From Pseudomonadota bacterium (GTDB lineage Bacteria > Pseudomonadota > Gammaproteobacteria > Xanthomonadales > Xanthomonadaceae), in contig JANXZP010000152.1 of the NCBI GenBank assembly GCA_025355485.1, positions 1 to 10,874 of the forward strand: a stretch of DNA of 10,874 nt. The letters run 5' to 3'. Of this stretch, positions 1-6,952 are shown piece after piece (position 1 is the stretch's first letter; the number at the start of each line of letters is the position of its first letter). The notes beneath the pieces were generated by a model that ran no database searches, was not told where the DNA came from, and worked only from the letters and a program-made list of their open reading frames with translations. The position numbers were made by a program, and so were the translations under genes.

Positions 1-99
1 CGCGGCATGCACACCGCCGGCATCGCGGTGCTGCACCTGCCCGCCGATGCCGCGCTCGAACCCGGCGTGGCGCAGCTCGCGGCGTTCTGGATGCCGTGA
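1..99 (+). CDS. C-terminal fragment of an unidentified protein
   Basis: Frame 1 is open from the window edge to a TGA at 97-99 and encodes the last 32 residues of a protein. They read RGMHTAGIAVLHLP, then an acidic/alanine stretch, and end in AAFWMP. The codon usage is GC-rich like its neighbours, so this is most likely a genuine gene end. I do not recognise the family from this tail. The inverted repeat at 101-186 begins one base after the stop codon, so the reading frame itself was not interrupted by the repeat. Confidence 0.55.
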   Translation, partial: RGMHTAGIAVLHLPADAALEPGVAQLAAFWMP

Positions 100-100
100 C

Positions 101-186
101 GAAAAAGGGGCCAGAGTAAAGTTTCGCAGGGCCGCCCTTCAGGCAGCAAATATCCCGTATGCGAAATTTACTCTGGCCCCTTTTTC
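101..186. repeat. 86-bp MITE-like inverted repeat (possible RAYT/REP-type element)
   Basis: The left arm (101-128) and right arm (160-186) are reverse complements except for one extra G in the left arm. Each arm contains GGGGCCAGAGTAAA preceded by A5 or, on the other side, followed by T5. The 31-nt loop (129-159) holds a weaker inner pairing. Seen directly: a long perfect stem, A-tract/U-tract ends, no transposase gene nearby and no obvious target-site duplication. From memory, GGGGYCAGAGTAAA-type ends flank REP-associated tyrosine transposases (RAYTs) in Xanthomonadaceae and related bacteria, so a non-autonomous mobile repeat is my inference. The hairpin with its T-run could also act as a bidirectional terminator for the gene ending at 99. 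Confidence 0.75.
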
Positions 187-2048
187 TTGCCTTGCTGCTG
201 TGCGGATGCGCGAGTATCGGCTCCAAGCAGCTCGATCATGCTGCGGCGCTGGCTGCGGTCGCCCGGTCGACCGCGCTGGATTGCGATCTCCCCAATGCCT
301 GCGCGCAGCCCTCGCCGCTGCGTGCGCTCGGCGATCGCGCGCGCGCCGAGTCGACTGCGGAAAAACCGGTCAACTACGTCCAGATCGTCGAAGGCGGCCA
401 GGATTCGCTGCTGGGGCGGATCAATCTGATCCGCGGCGCGCGCAGCAGCATCGACCTGCAGACCTTCATCTATGCCGACGATGACAGCGGCTATCTGTTT
501 CTCAACGAACTGGTCGCGGCGGCACGGCGCGGGGTGAAAGTGCGGTTGCTGGTCGACCAGCTCAACGCGCCGGGCGATATCGGCCTGCTCGCGGGCCTCG
601 CGGCCGCGCACGCGAATTTCGAGATGCGCCTGTACAACCCGACCTTCGGCCGCGCGCGTACCTCGGCACTGCAATACGTGGCCGGAATCGTCCTGCATTT
701 CCGCCGCTTCAACCAGCGCATGCACAGCAAGATGCTCGCGGTCGACGGTGTGGTCGCGTTCACCGGCGGGCGCAACATCGAGGACGACTATTTCGACTGG
801 AGTCCGGTGTACGACTTCCGCGATCGCGACGCAGTCCTCGCCGGCCCGGAAGTGGGCAGGATGGAGCGCGTGTTCGAGGCGTTCTGGAACAGCGAGCGCA
901 GCGTGCCGCTGGTGCGGCTTGCGGACGTCGCCGGCGATCTGCTGGCGAACAACGGCCCGCCACCGCGCATGCCGCTGGCCCAAGAACACCGCAGCCCGCG
1001 CGTGCTGGCGTTATCCGAAGCGGCGTCGGACCAGGCCGATATCGCCAAACGGCTGGTCGCCGGCGCTCGCGCGGTCGATGTGCAATTCATCGGCGACGGC
1101 CCGCGCAAACAGACCCAGCCCGCAGGTGACAATCCGGGCCGGACCACCAACGGACTGCGCGAACTCGTGGAAGGAGCGCGCAATTCGGTGTTGCTGCAGA
1201 CGCCGTACCTGGTGCTCAGCAAGGACGCGCGAAAGATGTTCCGCGCGATGCACCAGCGACACGATCCGCCAAAGGTGACGGTCTCGACCAACTCGCTGGC
1301 TTCGACCGACGCGATCCCGGTGTATGCGCTGTCGTTCAAATACAAGCGTCGCTACCTGCACGAACTGGGCTTCGGCATCTTCGAGCTCAAGCCGCATCCA
1401 TTGGACGTGCCGGTCGATCTGGACGCGACCGGCGCCGGCGAACAGGCGCCGACCGCGCCGATCGACGCCGAGGCGAATGGGTTTTTCGGCAGCGCCCCCG
1501 ACCGCCCGCGCCTGCGCAGCGAGGCCAGCCGCTTTCCCGGCCTTGGCTCGGCCAGTGGCGGCAAGCTGGCGCGGCTCAGCACGCACGGCGTGCGCGTCGG
1601 GCTGCACGCCAAGTCGATGGTCATCGACGGCAACATCGGCATCATCGGTTCACACAACTTCGATCCGCGCTCGGACCGCTACAACACCGAAAGCGTGCTG
1701 GTGTTCCGCGACACGGAGCTGGCGCAGCGCCTGCAGGCGGCGATCCTGCGCGATACCGCGCCGGAGAATTCGTGGCTGATAGCCAGGCGACCGCGTTCGG
1801 CGGTTTCGCACTTCAACGGGCAGATGACCCAACTGTTCGAGAACCTGCCGTTGTTCGACCTATGGCCGTTCCGTTACGCGACCAGTTACGCGCTCAACGA
1901 GGGCTGCGACCCGGTTCCGCCGGAGGATCCGCGTTTCCAAGCCTGCTGGAGCCCGGTCGGGGACTTCCCCGAGGTCGATATCTCGTTCAAGGTCTTCGCA
2001 ACCCGCGTGCTGACCGCGTTCGGCGCGGGGCTGGCGCCGATCCTGTAA
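159..2048 (+). CDS. Phospholipase D-family lipoprotein (cardiolipin synthase ClsC/YmdC-like)
   Basis: This 629-residue protein carries two HKD motifs, the catalytic halves of the phospholipase D superfamily. Motif 1 has H189, K191 and D196 followed by GGRN. Motif 2 has H483, K485 and D490 followed by GSHN. One family member, ClsC, joins phosphatidylglycerol and phosphatidylethanolamine into cardiolipin, but the exact substrate here is unknown. The N-terminus MRNLLWPLFLALLLCGC is a lipoprotein signal peptide with lipid-attachment Cys17, so the enzyme is probably membrane-anchored on the periplasmic side. It is longer than the roughly 470-residue ClsC of E. coli; much of the extra length lies between the HKD motifs. 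The ATG at 159 is the only usable start: an in-frame TAA lies at 117-119 with no start between, and no good ribosome site is visible. The start codon and first nine codons lie in the right arm of the inverted repeat. The gene stands alone, with 82 bp before the next one. Confidence 0.9.
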   Translation: MRNLLWPLFLALLLCGCASIGSKQLDHAAALAAVARSTALDCDLPNACAQPSPLRALGDRARAESTAEKPVNYVQIVEGGQDSLLGRINLIRGARSSIDLQTFIYADDDSGYLFLNELVAAARRGVKVRLLVDQLNAPGDIGLLAGLAAAHANFEMRLYNPTFGRARTSALQYVAGIVLHFRRFNQRMHSKMLAVDGVVAFTGGRNIEDDYFDWSPVYDFRDRDAVLAGPEVGRMERVFEAFWNSERSVPLVRLADVAGDLLANNGPPPRMPLAQEHRSPRVLALSEAASDQADIAKRLVAGARAVDVQFIGDGPRKQTQPAGDNPGRTTNGLRELVEGARNSVLLQTPYLVLSKDARKMFRAMHQRHDPPKVTVSTNSLASTDAIPVYALSFKYKRRYLHELGFGIFELKPHPLDVPVDLDATGAGEQAPTAPIDAEANGFFGSAPDRPRLRSEASRFPGLGSASGGKLARLSTHGVRVGLHAKSMVIDGNIGIIGSHNFDPRSDRYNTESVLVFRDTELAQRLQAAILRDTAPENSWLIARRPRSAVSHFNGQMTQLFENLPLFDLWPFRYATSYALNEGCDPVPPEDPRFQACWSPVGDFPEVDISFKVFATRVLTAFGAGLAPIL

Positions 2049-2072
2049 TTGCTACGGCCGGATTGCGTTGGA

Positions 2073-2101
2073 TTGACCAAAGGCCCGTCTCGGCCTAGTC
2101 T
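2073..2101 (+). promoter_or_regulatory. Candidate sigma-70 promoter for the DUF1232 gene
   Basis: TTGACC (2073-2078) and TAGTCT (2096-2101) are separated by exactly 17 bp in the gap between the phospholipase D gene and the DUF1232 gene. The -35 box matches consensus at five of six positions. The -10 keeps the important TA...T bases. Transcription would begin near 2108, about 23 bases before the ATG at 2131, leaving room for the GGGGG ribosome-binding stretch at 2116-2120. Confidence 0.4.
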
Positions 2102-2130
2102 GCTTATTCCGTTCCGGGGGTGACGCTGCT

Positions 2131-2745
2131 ATGCCGATTTCGATCAATCTCGAGCTGTCCGACCAGGACATCGAACACTTCAGTGCCGCCATGAAGGCCA
2201 CGCGCAAGGGCGCGGCGGCCACGTCGGTGGCCGACGTCACCGCGGCGGCGACACGCCTGCTGGAGGAAGCGCGCAATGCAATCGTGCCGCTTTTCGTTTC
2301 GGAGCGGCTCGCGCGGCTGGACCAGTTGATTGCGATGGTCAGCGACGAGGGCTGGGCGCTGGAAGCCGAAGACACCCAACGCGTGCTGTCAGCGCTGGAC
2401 TATTTCTCCAATCCCGACGACATCATTCCGGATTCGACCCCGGTGCTGGGCTACCTTGACGACGCGATCATGATCGAGGTCTGCGTGCGCGAGCTCGCGC
2501 ACGAGCTGAGTTCCTACGAGGAATTCTGCGACTACCGCCAGAACGAAGCCGAGCGCCGCGGGATGGATCCGGCCACCGTCGGCCGCGCCGACTGGCTCGA
2601 AGGCCGTCGCGAGGAACTGCACGACCGCATGCACCGCCGCCGCGCGCGCGATTACGGCACCGGCTACGGCAAGAGCAGCGGCTATGCGCGCGAGACCACC
2701 TACGTCAACGAATCGTGGCGGCCCAGCCTGTTCCGCACAACCTGA
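2131..2745 (+). CDS. DUF1232 (YkvA-like) domain protein
   Basis: The 204-residue product contains the DUF1232 signature at about residues 88-115. It reads ALDYFSNPDDIIPD and then PVLGYLDDA, matching the typical xYLxxPxDLIPDxxPxxGxxDD pattern of YkvA-like proteins. The biochemical role of DUF1232 is not established. Many family members are short and membrane-associated, but I see no convincing transmembrane helix here. The domain is embedded in a charged, probably helical protein: the N-terminal half looks helical, and the C-terminal part (about 150-204) is rich in Arg, Glu, Tyr and Gly. The ATG at 2131 follows a G-rich ribosome site. It is probably monocistronic, with its own promoter at 2073-2101 and a nested inverted repeat 17 bp after its stop. 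Confidence 0.8.
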   Translation: MPISINLELSDQDIEHFSAAMKATRKGAAATSVADVTAAATRLLEEARNAIVPLFVSERLARLDQLIAMVSDEGWALEAEDTQRVLSALDYFSNPDDIIPDSTPVLGYLDDAIMIEVCVRELAHELSSYEEFCDYRQNEAERRGMDPATVGRADWLEGRREELHDRMHRRRARDYGTGYGKSSGYARETTYVNESWRPSLFRTT

Positions 2746-2761
2746 TCGGTACGGACTGATC

Positions 2762-2809
2762 TGGGCGGCATGACCGGCCGCGTGCGCCGTCCAGCGACGG
2801 TGCCGCCCA
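2762..2809. repeat. Nested inverted repeat after the DUF1232 gene (possible terminator or leader structure)
   Basis: TGGGCGGCA (2762-2770) and TGCCGCCCA (2801-2809) are perfect 9-bp inverted arms. Immediately inside the right arm is a second hairpin, CCGTC-CAGC-GACGG (2787-2800), which stacks directly on the outer stem. It lies 17 bp after the DUF1232 stop and 56 bp before the acyltransferase ATG. No strong T-run follows, so it is not a textbook intrinsic terminator. It could be a factor-assisted terminator or a 5' structure of the next gene. An in-frame ATG at 2770 sits in this stem, which argues against that codon being the acyltransferase start. Confidence 0.5.
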
Positions 2810-2865
2810 CGAGTGTTTCCGGCAACGGAGTGCAGGCTCTAGCGTCGTCGTGCAGAATCGCGACG

Positions 2866-3660
2866 ATGTCTTTGAACGACTCCACCATCGCCGCACGCGG
2901 CGACCGACTGCGACCGCTGCGCTATCTACTGCGCACGCCGCTGTTGCTGCTGCATATCGTGGTGTCGCTGCCGATCGCGCTGCTGCTGATCGCGTTGCCG
3001 ACCGCGCGGTTGCGGTTGCGCAGCGGCGAGCGCGTGGATCATCGAACGATCCGCGCGTGGTCGACAGGATTGCTGCGCATCTTCGGATTCCGCCTGCGCC
3101 GCGTCGGCGAGCCGTCGCGCGAGGCGACCCTGTTCGTCGCCAACCACATCAGCTGGATCGACATCACCCTGATGCACAGCCAGCATGCGATGGGCTTCGT
3201 GGCCAAGGACGAAATCAGCCGCTGGCCGCTGATCGGCTGGCTCGCGAGCCGCGCAGGCACGATCTACCACCGGCGCGGCAACGACCATTCGCTGCGCGAC
3301 GTGATGGAACAGATGGTCGCGCGACTGCGCGCCGGCTTTGCGGTCGGCGTGTTTCCCGAAGGCGGCACCGGCGATGGCCGTGTTCTTCGGGTGTTCCATG
3401 CGCGCATCCTGCAGACCGCGGTGGATGCCGGCGTGCCGGTGCAGCCGGTCGCGTTGCGCTACGGCGAACATGGCGATGCGCAGGCGATCGTCGCGTTCGC
3501 GCCGGGCGAACCGTTCGTGCACAACTTCCTGCGCCTGCTCGGCGGGCCGAGCCGGATAGCGGAAGTGCATTTCCTCGAACCACTCGCACCGGTCGCGGGC
3601 GGACGCCGCGGCATGGCCGACCTGGCGCGCGCGCGCATCATCGAGGCCTTGTCGGCATGA
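2866..3660 (+). CDS. 1-acyl-glycerol-3-phosphate acyltransferase-family protein (PlsC-like)
   Basis: This 264-residue membrane-associated acyltransferase probably transfers a fatty acyl chain to a lysophospholipid or related lyso-lipid at the inner membrane. The catalytic HX4D motif is NHISWID (H94, D99). The substrate-binding FPEGGT motif is at 163-168, followed by GDGR. Residues about 25-47 (LLLLHIVVSLPIALLLIALP) form a membrane anchor. I chose ATG 2866 over the in-frame ATG 2770 because the extra 32 residues are low-complexity and overlap an inverted repeat. There is no Shine-Dalgarno; a CAGAAT -10-like box at 2853-2858 would make the mRNA nearly leaderless. The stop overlaps a short reading frame leading into the YheT-like hydrolase, so the two genes are probably co-transcribed. 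PlsC itself and lyso-ornithine-lipid acyltransferases share these motifs, so the substrate is uncertain. Confidence 0.88.
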   Translation: MSLNDSTIAARGDRLRPLRYLLRTPLLLLHIVVSLPIALLLIALPTARLRLRSGERVDHRTIRAWSTGLLRIFGFRLRRVGEPSREATLFVANHISWIDITLMHSQHAMGFVAKDEISRWPLIGWLASRAGTIYHRRGNDHSLRDVMEQMVARLRAGFAVGVFPEGGTGDGRVLRVFHARILQTAVDAGVPVQPVALRYGEHGDAQAIVAFAPGEPFVHNFLRLLGGPSRIAEVHFLEPLAPVAGGRRGMADLARARIIEALSA

Positions 3661-3695
3661 CCGATGCAGGCACCATCGAGGCGTTCGCGACGTGA
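3657..3695 (+). other. 12-codon overlapping minicistron (MTDAGTIEAFAT)
   Basis: An ATG at 3657 overlaps the acyltransferase stop as ATGA (3657-3660). The frame runs 12 codons to a TGA at 3693-3695, and that TGA overlaps the GTG start of the hydrolase (3692-3694). A ribosome finishing the acyltransferase could reinitiate here and be delivered to the hydrolase start. This is a sequence-level observation only. Short frames like this can occur by chance in GC-rich DNA, and no ribosome site of its own is visible. Confidence 0.2.
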
Positions 3696-4732
3696 CCCAC
3701 GCGCGCGATTACATGCCACCGACATGGTTGCGCGGACCGCACGTGCAATCGGTGTTGTCTTCGAGCCCATTGCGCCGGCAGCGCGGCGCGCGCGCGCTGG
3801 CGCGTCTTGGCACGCAAACCACGGAGGTCCTGCTCGATGCCGGCGACGACGTGCGCCTGCAGGGTTTCCATTCCCGCCTGCCGCGCGAGCCGCGCGGATT
3901 GGTGCTGCTGCTGCATGGATGGGAAGGCAGCGCCGAATCGGGCTACATGCTGCACGCCGCCGCGATCCTGCTGGAGGCGGGCTTCGATGTGTTCCGGCTG
4001 AATTTCCGCGATCACGGCGACACCCACCACCTCAACGAAGACCTGTTCCACTCCTGCCGATTGCGCGAAGTGCTCAACGCCGCGCGTGCAGTCACGCAAC
4101 AAATCCCGGCGCGACCGTTCCTTGCGGCGGGCTATTCGCTCGGCGGCAACTTCGCGCTGCGGCTCGCGTTGCATGCTCCTGCCGAGGACATTCCGCTCGC
4201 GCACGCCGTCGCCATCTGCCCGGTACTCGATCCGGCCGCGGGCATGAGTGCGCTCGAACACGGCCTGCCGCTCTACCACTGGTACTTCATGCGCAAGTGG
4301 CGCGACTCGCTGCGGCGCAAACGCGCGCTGTTTCCCGGGCGTCACGATTTCGACGATGCGACGCTGAAACAGGACATGCGCGGACTGACCACATGGATGG
4401 TCGAGCGTTACACCAACATGGCGCTGCTTGAAAATTATTTCGACGGTTATGCGATCGCGGGCGATCGCCTGGCCGGCCTACAGGTGCCGGTCAGCATCCT
4501 CACCGCGGAGGACGATCCGGTGATCCCGGTCGCCGATTTCCGCCGCCTGCAACTGCCGCTGCATTCGCGTCTGGAGATCGCGCCGTTCGGTGGCCATTGC
4601 GGATTTCTCGAAGGCATCAATCTGCAGGGTTTTGCGGAGAAATGGGTGCGCGCGCGGATGCTGGATGCGGCCGATGCCGTGCAACCGGCAGCTGCTGGAA
4701 TGCAGGCGCCAGGCTGGGCGGGGTCTCGCTGA
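3692..4732 (+). CDS. YheT-like alpha/beta hydrolase
   Basis: A 346-residue cytoplasmic alpha/beta-hydrolase of the YheT/UPF0017 type, which are presumed esterases. The nucleophile elbow is GYSLGGN with Ser149. The acid is probably Asp274 or Asp275 in AEDDPVIP, and the base is His302 in GGHCGF. The oxyanion-side segment LLLHGWEGS and the family-typical NFRDHGDTHHLNEDLFHS are both present. The GTG at 3692 is my start, with a weak GAGG 10 bases upstream. An in-frame ATG at 3713 would give MPPTWLRGPH and cannot be excluded, since the family often begins near this point. It is placed 31 bp after the acyltransferase and is probably in the same operon. Its natural substrate is unknown. Confidence 0.87.
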   Translation: MTHARDYMPPTWLRGPHVQSVLSSSPLRRQRGARALARLGTQTTEVLLDAGDDVRLQGFHSRLPREPRGLVLLLHGWEGSAESGYMLHAAAILLEAGFDVFRLNFRDHGDTHHLNEDLFHSCRLREVLNAARAVTQQIPARPFLAAGYSLGGNFALRLALHAPAEDIPLAHAVAICPVLDPAAGMSALEHGLPLYHWYFMRKWRDSLRRKRALFPGRHDFDDATLKQDMRGLTTWMVERYTNMALLENYFDGYAIAGDRLAGLQVPVSILTAEDDPVIPVADFRRLQLPLHSRLEIAPFGGHCGFLEGINLQGFAEKWVRARMLDAADAVQPAAAGMQAPGWAGSR

Positions 4733-4757
4733 GCCGGGCCGCAGGCACGCCGCGCGG

Positions 4758-4763
4758 TACAAT
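4758..4763 (+). promoter_or_regulatory. Candidate -10 box (TACAAT) for the TPR-sulfotransferase gene
   Basis: TACAAT lies in a GC-rich context, CGGTACAATGCGCGCC, 30 bases before the ATG at 4794. It matches five of six bases of the sigma-70 -10 consensus. No good -35 box is found at a 16-18 bp spacing, so activity would rely on the -10 box alone or on an activator. It lies just after the hydrolase stop (4732), which suggests a separate transcription unit. Confidence 0.4.
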
Positions 4764-4793
4764 GCGCGCCTTCCCCGCTGACGGTTGTCCCGC

Positions 4794-6899
4794 ATGTTGC
4801 AAGACGTGATCGACGCGCTGCGTCGCAATGCTCCCGATGCACTCGCCCTGGCCCGCGCCGAGGCTGTCGCCGCACCGGACAGCGCCGATGCGAATCATCT
4901 GCTAGGGATGGCGCAACGCGAGGCCGGCGATCGTGCTGGCGCGCGCGCGAGTTTCGACCGCGCCATCGGGCTCGCACCGGACGAATCGCTGTATCACTTC
5001 AGCCGCGCGTTGCTGGCGTATGCCGAAGGCGATGTCGATGTCGCCAATCGCGCCAGCGCGCACGCGCTCGCACTCGACCCCAACCAGCTCGGCGCCTACC
5101 TGCTGCGCATCCAGCTCGCCATCGCGGGCGGCGATCTTGCCGAGGCCGAGCGCCAGTTGCTGCTCGCCGAACGTGTCGATCCCGAGCATCCGCGCCTGCT
5201 GTTCGCGGCAGGACAAGTAGCGCTGGCCAAGGGCGAGGGTGAGCGCGCGATCGAATTGCTCAATGCCGCCGCCGCGGCGTTGCCGAACGACGTGGAGGTA
5301 CTGACCGCGCTCGCGATCGCGTACCAGAAGCACGGCCATGTCGCGTTTGCCGAACAGGCCTTGCGCAAGGCGATAAACCTGCAGCCGCGGTCGGCCGGCC
5401 TGCGGCTCATGCTGATCGAGTCCCTGATCAGCCAGGATCGGATCGACGATGCGGCCAACGAAGTCGCGATCTACAGACAGCAGCACCCGCAGGATCCGAC
5501 GGCCGATGCCATGGACGGTGACGTGCAGTTACATGCTGGCAATCCAACGGGGGCATTGACTGCTTTTCGTGCGGCGTTGGCGCGCGCGCCGCGCAATATG
5601 AGCGCGTTGGCGGGCGCGCAACACGCGCTCGAGGCGCTGCGCGATCGCGAACTTGCGCGCACTGTGTGGGAAGAGATCCTGCAGCGTGATGACGGCTTCG
5701 ATTTGGTGTGGGCCTCGCGCCTGACCTTCACCGAAGACGCCGACGCTGGCCGCGACGTGCTGCATCGCTGGCGTGCGGCGATGCCCGACAGCGCCGCAGC
5801 GTTTCTCAACCAGGCGCTGCAGGACGAGGCGGACGGCCGCGACACCGAGGCCGAAGCCGGTTACGACGCGGTGCTGGAGCGCGCGCCGCAGCAATTCGAT
5901 GCGCTGTTCGGCAAGGCGGCATACGAATTGCGTCGCGATCCTGCGGCCGGCATCGCGCGCCTAGGTGCGTTGATTGCGCAAGCGCCGCTGCCGCGAGCCA
6001 AACCCGCGCTCGCATGGCGCGGGCAGGCGCACGATGGCCTCGGCAATACGCAGGACGCGGTGGCGGACTGGCAGCAGGCGCACGCAGGACTCGGGGTGTT
6101 GCCGCCTGCGCATGCATTGCCTGCCGATCCGCTGCGCGCGCTCGCGGCGGCGGCTCCGGTTCCCGCGGCAGTCGGCGACAATCCGGTGGTGATGTTGTGG
6201 GGCCCGCCGGGCAGCGGTTCGGAACGACTGGTCGCCGCGCTGCATCGGAGTCCCAGCCGTCCGCTGTTGCAGGCGACACCGCAACCGCTGCCGCGCATGC
6301 TGGAGTTTCCCGACGAATTGATCGCGCGCGCATTGGCCGCCGACGAACTCCCCGCGCTCGCGCGCGAAGTCGCGGGCGAATACGCGCGCAGCATCGAGCC
6401 GTATTTGCGGCAGGGCAACCAGGGCGTGTTCGATTGGCTCGCGTGGTGGGACGCGCGCGTCGTGCCGTTGCTGCGCCACGCTCTGCCGGGCACGCGCTTG
6501 GTCGCGGCGCTGCGCGATCCGCGCGACCTGCTGCTGAACTGGCTCGCGTTCGGCGCACCGGCCGGGCCGGTGTTCGCCGATCCGCGCGCGAGTGCGGCGT
6601 GGCTCGCGAACCAGCTCGAACACCTGCTGTTCGCGCGCGATGCATTGCAACTGCCAGTGCTGATCGTGGACATGGATCGCCTGGATGCGGAAGCTCCTGC
6701 CGCGATGCAGGAGATCGCGGCATTCGCCGATTTGCCGACTGCGCCCGATCCGCAGCCTGCATTGAAGGCTCGCCGAGGGCCCGGTCGTTTGCCGATGTTG
6801 CTGCCGGCGGGGCGTTGGCGTGCGTATCGCGACGAACTCGGCGCTGCGTTCGCGGTTCTGACGCCGTTGGCCGAGCGGTTGGGTTACCCGCGCGAGTAG
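4794..6899 (+). CDS. Tetratricopeptide-repeat protein with C-terminal sulfotransferase-like domain
   Basis: The 701-residue product begins with roughly eleven helical TPR-like repeats (about 1-435), recognisable from recurring G-x-Y/A and A-x-x-x-x-x-x-P/A spacing such as LDPN and APDE. A C-terminal region (about 460-690) resembles PAPS-dependent sulfotransferases. The 5'-phosphosulfate loop is degenerate: VVMLWGPPGSGSERL (from V465) instead of the usual PRSGTT. The 3'-phosphate element is LRDPRDLLLNW (573-583), with Asn582 where Ser is common. The protein may therefore transfer sulfate to an unknown acceptor or have lost activity. No signal peptide is seen. ATG 4794 is chosen over the in-frame TTG at 4785, which adds only three residues. 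No clear Shine-Dalgarno precedes either. The next gene starts 53 bp downstream with its own ribosome site. Confidence 0.85.
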   Translation: MLQDVIDALRRNAPDALALARAEAVAAPDSADANHLLGMAQREAGDRAGARASFDRAIGLAPDESLYHFSRALLAYAEGDVDVANRASAHALALDPNQLGAYLLRIQLAIAGGDLAEAERQLLLAERVDPEHPRLLFAAGQVALAKGEGERAIELLNAAAAALPNDVEVLTALAIAYQKHGHVAFAEQALRKAINLQPRSAGLRLMLIESLISQDRIDDAANEVAIYRQQHPQDPTADAMDGDVQLHAGNPTGALTAFRAALARAPRNMSALAGAQHALEALRDRELARTVWEEILQRDDGFDLVWASRLTFTEDADAGRDVLHRWRAAMPDSAAAFLNQALQDEADGRDTEAEAGYDAVLERAPQQFDALFGKAAYELRRDPAAGIARLGALIAQAPLPRAKPALAWRGQAHDGLGNTQDAVADWQQAHAGLGVLPPAHALPADPLRALAAAAPVPAAVGDNPVVMLWGPPGSGSERLVAALHRSPSRPLLQATPQPLPRMLEFPDELIARALAADELPALAREVAGEYARSIEPYLRQGNQGVFDWLAWWDARVVPLLRHALPGTRLVAALRDPRDLLLNWLAFGAPAGPVFADPRASAAWLANQLEHLLFARDALQLPVLIVDMDRLDAEAPAAMQEIAAFADLPTAPDPQPALKARRGPGRLPMLLPAGRWRAYRDELGAAFAVLTPLAERLGYPRE

Positions 6900-6916
6900 A
6901 ACTGCTCGCGACGCGC

Positions 6917-6922
6917 TAGGAT
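6917..6922 (+). promoter_or_regulatory. Weak candidate -10 box (TAGGAT) for the dehydrogenase operon
   Basis: TAGGAT lies in GCGCTAGGATCATG, 30 bases before the ATG at 6953, and matches four of six consensus bases. No -35 box is evident at the expected spacing. A ribosome site GGAG (6941-6944) follows, 8 bases before the start codon. This is a tentative call resting mainly on position. Confidence 0.25.
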
Positions 6923-6952
6923 CATGCTCGGTCTATCGACGGAGCGACCACG

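Noticed and set aside
2770..2865. A 32-residue N-terminal extension of the acyltransferase from ATG 2770.
   Set aside because: The residues are not family-like and the ATG sits in an inverted-repeat stem. ATG 2866 gives a normal length and start.
5708..6919. A 403-codon plus-strand open frame inside the TPR-sulfotransferase gene.
   Set aside because: It is an out-of-frame shadow with Arg/Ala-rich, domain-free translation; the true frame shows TPRs and sulfotransferase motifs.
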